41,623 nt of DNA. It comes from a virus. Location: the IMG/VR virus record IMGVR_UViG_3300031952_000044, positions 1 to 41,623 of that record; one strand, given 5' to 3'. Of this stretch, positions 37,395 to 41,623 are shown piece by piece (the first letter of the stretch is position 1; the number at the start of each line of letters is the position of its first letter). Position numbers and translations under genes: made by a program. The notes beneath the pieces were generated by a model that saw only the letters and a list, made by a program, of their open reading frames with translations, was not told where the DNA came from and searched no databases.

Positions 37395-37492
37395 ACAGGA
37401 AACTCGTAGAACACGAACGCTGCGGGATTTGCGGATTGCGGACAAGGTTTCCGCAATCCCATTACTTAGACAGACACAGAGGGAAAACATGA
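37391..37492 (+). CDS. C2H2-type zinc-finger mini protein (33 aa)
   Basis: ATG 37391 comes after GAGGAAAAGGC and its stop overlaps the next ATG. C11-x2-C14-x9-H24-x4-H29 matches a C2H2 finger with a slightly short spacer; flanking residues are basic. It may bind nucleic acid. Supported by coupling at its 3' end and motif. Confidence 0.5.
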   Translation: MNRKLVEHERCGICGLRTRFPQSHYLDRHRGKT

Positions 37493-37815
37493 GTAACTTA
37501 ATTGTCACAAATATGTGTTTTCAAGGCAAAGCTCCTTTCAAAGGCATTCTTGATTACAATAAGGTTTTGAAGAAAAGCAAGTTTTTTTGGATGACTCTTA
37601 ATGAAGAAATAGCTCCTTTTTTACAATTGAAAATAGGCAAGGATGGAAACACACACCCAAAAATAAAGACGGGTTGCATTTCAATTTGGAAAAATGGTTC
37701 AGTCTGCATTGTGGGCGTAAAAAGCAGGAAAGAAGCAGAGGCTTGCTATCAATTTGCACTCAGCGAAATCAAAGGTTGCCAATTCTTATCAAAAAAAGCA
37801 CATGGAGGAAGATAA
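37489..37815 (+). CDS. TBP-like protein with one TBP repeat (108 aa)
   Basis: ATG 37489 overlaps the preceding stop. Residues 60-80 (TGCISIWKNGSVCIVGVKS) line up with the most conserved strand-turn-strand of the TATA-binding protein repeat (a-L-I-F-S-S-G-K-x-V-x-T-G-A-K-S), followed by the helix KEAEACYQFALSEI. The N-terminal IVTNMCFQGK and LDYNKVL fit the first strand and helix. Trp67 replaces the intercalating Phe and F44 may be the other one. Archaeal TBP has two such repeats; here there is one, so DNA bending would require a dimer. Assigned by pattern. Confidence 0.6.
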   Translation: MSNLIVTNMCFQGKAPFKGILDYNKVLKKSKFFWMTLNEEIAPFLQLKIGKDGNTHPKIKTGCISIWKNGSVCIVGVKSRKEAEACYQFALSEIKGCQFLSKKAHGGR

Positions 37816-37967
37816 TGCCGAGGATTCAATGCGGAAGAATTGACTGCTTTTTTTTGAAAGCAAACTGCGGAGGAAATTACTGCACAAAATCTACGGTAGT
37901 TCTCGATACGAAAGGAAATTGTCTTGACTGGCTTTATGCAAGAACAACAAAGGATGTGAAGAAATGA
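37815..37967 (+). CDS. Cysteine-rich mini protein, DUF1540-like (50 aa)
   Basis: ATG shares a base with the TAA of the TBP-like gene. Cysteines at 6, 11, 18, 23 and 35 in the pattern C-x4-C-x6-C-G-x-N-Y-C match the DUF1540 metal-binding core and the paralogue at 1386. The stop overlaps the next ATG (ATGA). Probably a metal-binding peptide. Role unknown. Confidence 0.55.
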   Translation: MPRIQCGRIDCFFLKANCGGNYCTKSTVVLDTKGNCLDWLYARTTKDVKK

Positions 37968-38626
37968 CACCGGAAGAAAAAGTCCTGATGCTGAAAGCCC
38001 AATGCTTGCTACACCCAGAGATTCCAAAGGAAGTCCTCGAGGAGAATATGAAGCATGCTGATTTTGTAATGAAAAAAATGGAAGAAATACTCGCCTACAC
38101 TAAGGCATTGACGGATGAGAAACAAGTGTATTCTATAAAAGCCATGGTTCTCGGCCAGTTACTCGACAGTGTTCCGAATGGAGAAAGAATCGCGTTTTTG
38201 GATTCTGCCCTGCAGGACTTGGTTTATTCAAACAAAAACATGGCTACGAGTTTTGACTTGCTCGAAAGGTTGAAGGTTGAGGAAAACAGTGCTTACAATC
38301 ACAAATCAGACAACAGCGCTTACACTCACGATTTTCCATCTCATGAAGCGGAATTGAGGCGAAAAAGAATGAGTTATGATGGTGGACAAGATTCAGTTGC
38401 TGATGGGACGTGGGAAGACGGGTATGAACGAGGCAGAGAAGACGAAAACAAAAGATGCCTAAAAGAAATAAAAAAAATGTTCATGGGAAGCTCATTTGAA
38501 AGTTTACCGGCAAAAATAATGTCAGAGTCAGCCAATCAAGTTTATTGTATTGGTTGTCAAGACACAGAAGCAGTTTGGGAAGACAAAGTTCAAAAATTAA
38601 GAAAGCTTTTGGAGGCAGGCAAATGA
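37964..38626 (+). CDS. Helical hypothetical protein (220 aa)
   Basis: ATGA overlap. The N-terminal 100 residues are helical (PEEKVLMLKAQCLLHPEIPK, MKKMEEILAYTKALTDEKQ); a charged loop (YDGGQDSVADGTWEDGYERG, residues near 130) and a C-terminal helix with CIGC (residues about 197-200) follow. No family is recognised. Confidence 0.55.
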   Translation: MTPEEKVLMLKAQCLLHPEIPKEVLEENMKHADFVMKKMEEILAYTKALTDEKQVYSIKAMVLGQLLDSVPNGERIAFLDSALQDLVYSNKNMATSFDLLERLKVEENSAYNHKSDNSAYTHDFPSHEAELRRKRMSYDGGQDSVADGTWEDGYERGREDENKRCLKEIKKMFMGSSFESLPAKIMSESANQVYCIGCQDTEAVWEDKVQKLRKLLEAGK

Positions 38627-39159
38627 TTAGGCGATTGATTTCAAGAAAGACAATCGAAGCTGCTCGAAAGTTTGCTGAGAAAGTTTACAGGCTCCGCCAT
38701 GCAAACGCAGACAAGTTTTTACAAGGCGATGAGTTCAAGGCAGACGTCAAGGGATTCGAGGTCGAGTTTGCCAATTGCGAGGTTTTTAATTTGCCAAAAC
38801 CGGAAATTCACGAAGGCCGGGAAGTCGACCAATTCGATTGCTATCTTGCGGTACCTAATGAGAACGGATTGCTACAGGCTCTGAGATTTGACGTCAAGAC
38901 GTCCAGCGATTTTCTCATCAACAAGAAGCAGTTTGAGCACAAGGGCATTGATGCCTATTTGTTCGAAGAGATGGAGTTCCTCAGTTGGGAAACCAATGCG
39001 ATTTTCGTCAAGATTTTTGGTTGGATAAGAAAGCAGGATGTTGTTGCCAATAGTGAGCTGAAGAAGTTTGATAATGGGAGCGAGGCTTATGCCGTGAATC
39101 CAAGGGCTTTGAAGAATCCAAAAGATTTGTTCGGCTTGACTTATGCAGGAGGCGCTTGA
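38623..39159 (+). CDS. PD-(D/E)XK nuclease-like protein (178 aa)
   Basis: ATG 38623 overlaps the previous stop, with GGAGGC upstream. Acidic-strand pattern: GFEVEFANCEVF (E48), DQFDCYLAV (D72), RFDVKTSSDF (D90-x-K92) and a helix with KKQFEHKG. This fits the restriction-endonuclease fold, so a DNA-cutting or repair enzyme is plausible. Assigned by pattern only; a Holliday-junction or MTase-partner role is unproven. Confidence 0.5.
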   Translation: MIRRLISRKTIEAARKFAEKVYRLRHANADKFLQGDEFKADVKGFEVEFANCEVFNLPKPEIHEGREVDQFDCYLAVPNENGLLQALRFDVKTSSDFLINKKQFEHKGIDAYLFEEMEFLSWETNAIFVKIFGWIRKQDVVANSELKKFDNGSEAYAVNPRALKNPKDLFGLTYAGGA

Positions 39160-39465
39160 ATGAAGATTGAAGGAATAGACATCTTGTGCGATTCGGATTT
39201 CGAGAACGCATTGCTCATGAAAGTCAGCAGGATAATGGGCATCTTGGGTTTGGCACAAGACATCGTCGGAAAGTACCAGAATTATATCAGGCAGGATATG
39301 GCTATCATAAAGGACGGAAAAAATCCGAACGGAGTCGTGGCAGCCAGAATCTACCAGATTTGCCTTATTAGCAACAATGCGCGAACGCAACAAGTTATTG
39401 CGGAAGCTGCTGGAACTTCAGCAGAAACAGTTAGACATATTTTTCACAAAATGATTGAGAGGTGA
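39160..39465 (+). CDS. TFB/TFIIB-like protein with one cyclin repeat (101 aa)
   Basis: The stretch GKNPNGVVAARIYQICLI (53-70), RTQQVIAEAAG (75-85) and TSAETVRHIFHKM (86-98) aligns with the second cyclin repeat of archaeal TFB (G-K-x-P-x-G-L/I-x-A-A-A-x-Y ... R-T-Q-x-E-x-A-x-x-A-x-V-T-E-x-T-V-R-x-x-Y-K), the part holding the BRE-recognition helix-turn-helix. Residues 20-50 fit the first helices of the fold. There is no N-terminal zinc ribbon, B-reader or first repeat. It may redirect host polymerase or compete with TFB. Assigned by pattern. Confidence 0.65.
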   Translation: MKIEGIDILCDSDFENALLMKVSRIMGILGLAQDIVGKYQNYIRQDMAIIKDGKNPNGVVAARIYQICLISNNARTQQVIAEAAGTSAETVRHIFHKMIER

Positions 39466-39470
39466 TTTTA

Positions 39471-40289
39471 ATGGGATTTATTGAAGAGGCAAAGGAATTG
39501 CTGGAAAAGGAACTGAGTTTCAAGAAGCGAAAGAGTGGCTTTGAGTTGGTGAATTCGAAGAACTTGGCGCGTCTAAAGAAAGAGTTCAAAAAGATGCACG
39601 ATGCAGCATACGAAATTCAAGAGATATTCTCTTCCCTAGAAGAAAAGGAAGCGCCTGAAGCAAAAAACAAGGCGTCAAAAAGAAAGGTTGCTTTTGGCTT
39701 AGGAAGCGACGAGAAAAAAAAGAAGTGCAGCAAAAAAGCTCTGGATGAAGAAGAACGGGAAAAAAGGAATGCTTATCAGCGCGAGTACATGAGGAAAAAG
39801 CACGGTTACAAAGCCAGGGATAAAAAAAAAGCCGAGAAAAAGCCGGAAAAAAAACTAACTCCGTCCGAGCGAATGAAGGCGTACTGGAAAAAGCGCAAGG
39901 CAGGAGAACTGCCAGAGCAAACAGAGGCAGAAGAGGAAGAGGACGACGAGGAAGAATCCGAAGAAGAGCCAGAGGAAAACGATGCAATAATCGACGACAG
40001 AATAAAAGTAAAGCTGCAAGAAAACGTTGACAGGCTCAGCAAATTGCAGGAGAAAGTCCAGGGCGAAATCAAGGGCGCGCTTTCTTTTAACGCGCAAAAA
40101 GTCCTGACTGCAATTAAGCAGGGCGTGGAGAAAAGGCAGGCGATTCAAGACAAATCAGGCGTGCCCTTTGGAAGCATGACAGGCGCGTTGAAAGAACTCG
40201 AAGGACGAGGCCTGATAAAAAAAGCCGAATACGAAACGTACGTGCTTATCGAAAAAAGCGATGATATCGATTCAAAAGAAAGAGATTGA
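39471..40289 (+). CDS. Highly charged protein with C-terminal winged helix (272 aa)
   Basis: ATG 39471 follows GAGGTGAT. Residues 1-60 are helical; 60-150 very Lys-rich; 150-170 acidic; 190-272 contain a winged-helix-like domain (LSFNAQKVLTAIKQGVEKRQAIQDKSGVP, ALKELEGRGLIKK). It looks like a DNA-binding regulator with disordered charge-rich linkers. Directly downstream of the TFB-like gene, so possibly part of the same regulatory unit. Confidence 0.6.
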   Translation: MGFIEEAKELLEKELSFKKRKSGFELVNSKNLARLKKEFKKMHDAAYEIQEIFSSLEEKEAPEAKNKASKRKVAFGLGSDEKKKKCSKKALDEEEREKRNAYQREYMRKKHGYKARDKKKAEKKPEKKLTPSERMKAYWKKRKAGELPEQTEAEEEEDDEEESEEEPEENDAIIDDRIKVKLQENVDRLSKLQEKVQGEIKGALSFNAQKVLTAIKQGVEKRQAIQDKSGVPFGSMTGALKELEGRGLIKKAEYETYVLIEKSDDIDSKERD

Positions 40290-40302
40290 AGGAGGTAAAA
40301 CC

Positions 40303-40479
40303 ATGAACGCAAAATTTGAATTGGCGCAAAGCGCAGAGGATAACAAGTGGTATTTTCACTTGAAGGCCCCGAACGGAAAAGTCATCGCTCAAAGCGAGGG
40401 CTACAACCAGAAGCGAAACGCGAAGAAAGGAATCGCGGCAATCAAAAAGTTTGCAGCGAATGCAAAAGTGGAGGAATAA
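40303..40479 (+). CDS. DUF1508/YegP-like protein (58 aa)
   Basis: GGAGGT precedes ATG 40303. The pattern KFELAQSAEDNKWYFHLKAPNGKVIAQSEGYN followed by KGIAAIKKFA fits DUF1508 (F-E-x-x-x-x-x-x-x-W-x-F-x-L-x-A-x-N-G-x-x-I-A-x-S-E-x-Y). These are small proteins of unknown function, common in archaea and bacteria. Here it is one copy of the usual repeat. Confidence 0.75.
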   Translation: MNAKFELAQSAEDNKWYFHLKAPNGKVIAQSEGYNQKRNAKKGIAAIKKFAANAKVEE

Positions 40480-40481
40480 GG

Positions 40482-40688
40482 ATGAAGGCAGAGTACGAGC
40501 TAAAGGTAATCGATGTAGTTGAAACTGACCACAAGGATACAGAGAAAGGCACGAGTTGGAGAATTGTTTCAGTGAATGAAAACACTGGAGAACGATTGGC
40601 ACACAAAGTTGAAAAAGAACCTGAAGTTCAAATTGGTTGGAAAGCCAAAGTAGTATACTACAGTGACCAGACAAAGATTGGGAAGTGA
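40482..40688 (+). CDS. Small hypothetical protein (68 aa)
   Basis: ATG 40482 is 2 nt after the DUF1508 stop; GGAATAAGG is a weak ribosome site. A small beta-rich protein (EYELKVIDVVETDHKD, TSWRIVSVNENTGERLAHKV, KAKVVYYSD). No family is recognised. Confidence 0.5.
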   Translation: MKAEYELKVIDVVETDHKDTEKGTSWRIVSVNENTGERLAHKVEKEPEVQIGWKAKVVYYSDQTKIGK

Positions 40689-40926
40689 AACCACGGGCTT
40701 TGCTTTTCATTTCCGGCATGAAGGCGGAACGCATTACAAGTGCATTGAGGGAAATTGTCATCAGTGGTTCAATGACAAGACGCAGGTCTGGATGTGCGAT
40801 TGTAAGGACGGGTATTGGAAAAGCGTTAAGGAAAAGCCGCAAATGGATTGTTGTCATCTCAGGGAACTTCGCAGACGTTTGGGCGACAAGTATATGGAGG
40901 GAAAAACAAATGCAAAAAACGGTTAA
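40663..40926 (+). CDS. Zinc-binding hypothetical protein (up to 87 aa)
   Basis: Cys/His residues in HYKCIEGNCHQW, WMCDCKDGYW and DCCHLREL suggest a metal-binding domain with SWIM-like spacing (CxC...CxH). The start is uncertain: GTG 40663 or TTG 40678. A competing frame begins at GTG 40685 but its N-terminal part lacks protein character. The stop overlaps the next gene by 17 nt. Confidence 0.5.
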   Translation: MTRQRLGSETTGFAFHFRHEGGTHYKCIEGNCHQWFNDKTQVWMCDCKDGYWKSVKEKPQMDCCHLRELRRRLGDKYMEGKTNAKNG

Positions 40927-41203
40927 TGATGAAACAATAGGGGAACCGGTTCCAATCAAGGAATTCTATGAATCGAATCCGACTTGCATGAGGCTGACAG
41001 CGAGTTTCGAACTGAAGTGCAAGAAATGCAAAAGCAAATACTTGACAGTGGGATTGAGTGCAATCAAGTTATCGAAAGAGGATTTGCCTGCATTTTACTG
41101 CTTTCTATCCTGCCTGAATTGCGGAGCGAGAGCGGACAGTGTTTATCTCGTGCTCGAGGACGGCAAGTGGAGGATGGCGAATGAACAAAGAAAATATTCT
41201 TAG
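40910..41203 (+). CDS. Zinc-ribbon protein (97 aa)
   Basis: ATG 40910 follows GGAGGG. C38-K-K-C41 (residues by eye) and CLNC near residue 70 form a ribbon with ASFELKCKKCKSKYLTVGLS and SCLNCGARAD. A longer frame from 40685 is rejected because its first 75 residues overlap a better gene. Role unknown, perhaps transcription or nucleic-acid binding. Confidence 0.55.
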   Translation: MQKTVNDETIGEPVPIKEFYESNPTCMRLTASFELKCKKCKSKYLTVGLSAIKLSKEDLPAFYCFLSCLNCGARADSVYLVLEDGKWRMANEQRKYS

Positions 41204-41531
41204 GAAAAGAAACGACACAGCCAGGTTATTGAGGCTGAATGAAATGGGAAAGCGGAACGCGATTTACACAGGCGAGAATGAGGGCGACGAACACGCAAAA
41301 ACCAAGTTCGAGGTTTGCAGGGCCCTGACGAAGCTCAAGAAAGAGTTTTATACCGAGGGCGTTTTCAAGAACGGCATGAGATGCGATGTTCTCGATTTGG
41401 ATGATGGCTGCGCAATTGAGATTATGGACAGCGAAGAAGCTGAGAGCATTGAGTTCAAGAAGCAAAACTACCCGTGTAGAATCGTGACCATTAAAGCTGG
41501 GGAAAAATTCAAAGAGGAGATGATTGGATGA
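41181..41531 (+). CDS. Nuclease-fold-like protein (116 aa)
   Basis: ATG 41181 follows GAGGATG. The middle FEVCRALTKLKKEFYTEGVFKNGMRCDVLDLDDGCAIEIMDSEE has the pattern of PD-(D/E)XK nucleases such as CoiA-like or VRR enzymes: helix, then G-x-R-x-D-V-x-x-x-x-x-x-x-x-E-I, with D69 and E80; the Lys of the motif is replaced by Asp or Ser, so it may be inactive or different. Proposed by pattern. Confidence 0.45.
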   Translation: MNKENILRKRNDTARLLRLNEMGKRNAIYTGENEGDEHAKTKFEVCRALTKLKKEFYTEGVFKNGMRCDVLDLDDGCAIEIMDSEEAESIEFKKQNYPCRIVTIKAGEKFKEEMIG

Positions 41532-41623
41532 TTGGAGAAATGTCGGCAAAAAAATGTTATGGTTGTTCTGCAGCAGAAGAGATATGGAAAATGGGAGGCG
41601 GGTTGATGATAGTTTGCAGAATT
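41528..41623 (+). CDS. N-terminal fragment of a cysteine-containing protein (cut by window end)
   Basis: ATG 41528 overlaps the previous stop (ATGA), with GAGGAGAT upstream. The 32 visible residues (MIGEMSAKKCYGCSAAEEIWK...) have a CYGC knuckle and continue past the window end. The frame at the other window edge does not clearly continue it, so sequence is missing between. Confidence 0.5.
   Translation, partial: MIGEMSAKKCYGCSAAEEIWKMGGGLMIVCRI

Noticed and set aside
40685-41203. A long frame starting at GTG 40685 (172 codons)
   Set aside because: Its first 75 codons overlap a more convincing Cys/His-containing gene; only the part from ATG 40910 with GGAGGG looks real.
1-41623. Genes on the minus strand
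   Set aside because: Minus-strand open frames all lie opposite well-supported + genes, lack ribosome sites or promoters, and have low-complexity or Leu/Ser/Phe-rich translations.
41528-41623. Circular joining of the two window ends
   Set aside because: The frame at the right edge and the frame at the left edge do not join into a convincing protein, so a circular complete genome is not supported.

Overview
The window is a 41.6 kb stretch of an archaeal tailed-virus (Caudoviricetes-type) genome or provirus. The viral assignment rests on a full head and tail module: terminase, portal fused to a MuF-type domain, HK97-type protease and major capsid protein, connectors, tail tube, tail assembly chaperone, tape measure and fibres. 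The archaeal assignment rests on archaeal TATA boxes with short or absent leaders, on small proteins resembling one repeat of archaeal TBP and one cyclin repeat of TFB, on LAGLIDADG and zinc-ribbon content, and on poly-T terminators. Strong Shine-Dalgarno sites (GGAGG, GGTGAT) are also used inside operons. The host lineage cannot be named from sequence alone. Every gene I can support lies on the + strand, mostly packed with ATGA, GTGA or TAATG overlaps, and both window ends cut through genes.

Layout: 1-2605 small early-type genes (zinc ribbons, an OB-fold protein, a coiled-coil protein, small membrane proteins). 2606-2739 structured intergenic RNA and a promoter. 2740-4538 C5 cytosine methyltransferase plus ParB-like protein. 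4560-11170 packaging and procapsid genes (TerS-like, TerL, portal-MuF, protease with a nested scaffold gene). 11177-15864 major capsid protein and small structural, decoration-like genes. 15879-21457 fibre/adhesin genes, a homing endonuclease, a polysaccharide deacetylase, a double glycosyltransferase and a large repetitive fibre. 21495-24837 head-tail connectors, tail completion and tail tube. 24887-29272 tail chaperone (with a predicted -1 frameshift), tape measure and baseplate hub-like protein. 29303-32258 fibres with a T4 gp12-like tip, a transglutaminase-like peptidase and holin-like membrane proteins, closed by poly-T terminators. 32259-32688 non-coding, repeat-rich region (candidate origin or control region). 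32689-41623 early or regulatory genes: HTH, RHH and zinc-ribbon proteins, an SSB-like OB-fold, a second ParB-like protein, a beta-helix repeat protein, TBP-like and TFB-like mini-proteins, nuclease-fold candidates and DUF1508.

How the parts fit: the TerS/TerL/portal/protease/scaffold/MCP set builds and fills the head. The connector, tube, chaperone and tape genes build a long tail, and no sheath gene is seen, so a siphovirus-like particle is likely. Fibres, deacetylase and glycosyltransferase act at the cell surface or on the virion. The peptidase and holin-like genes may serve entry or lysis.

The most unusual feature is a possible viral transcription-initiation set: a one-repeat TBP-like protein (37489-37815) and a one-repeat TFB-like protein (39160-39465), in the same genome as a recurring composite promoter (TATA box plus a second conserved A-rich block about 20 nt downstream) in front of late genes. 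Their functional connection is an inference.
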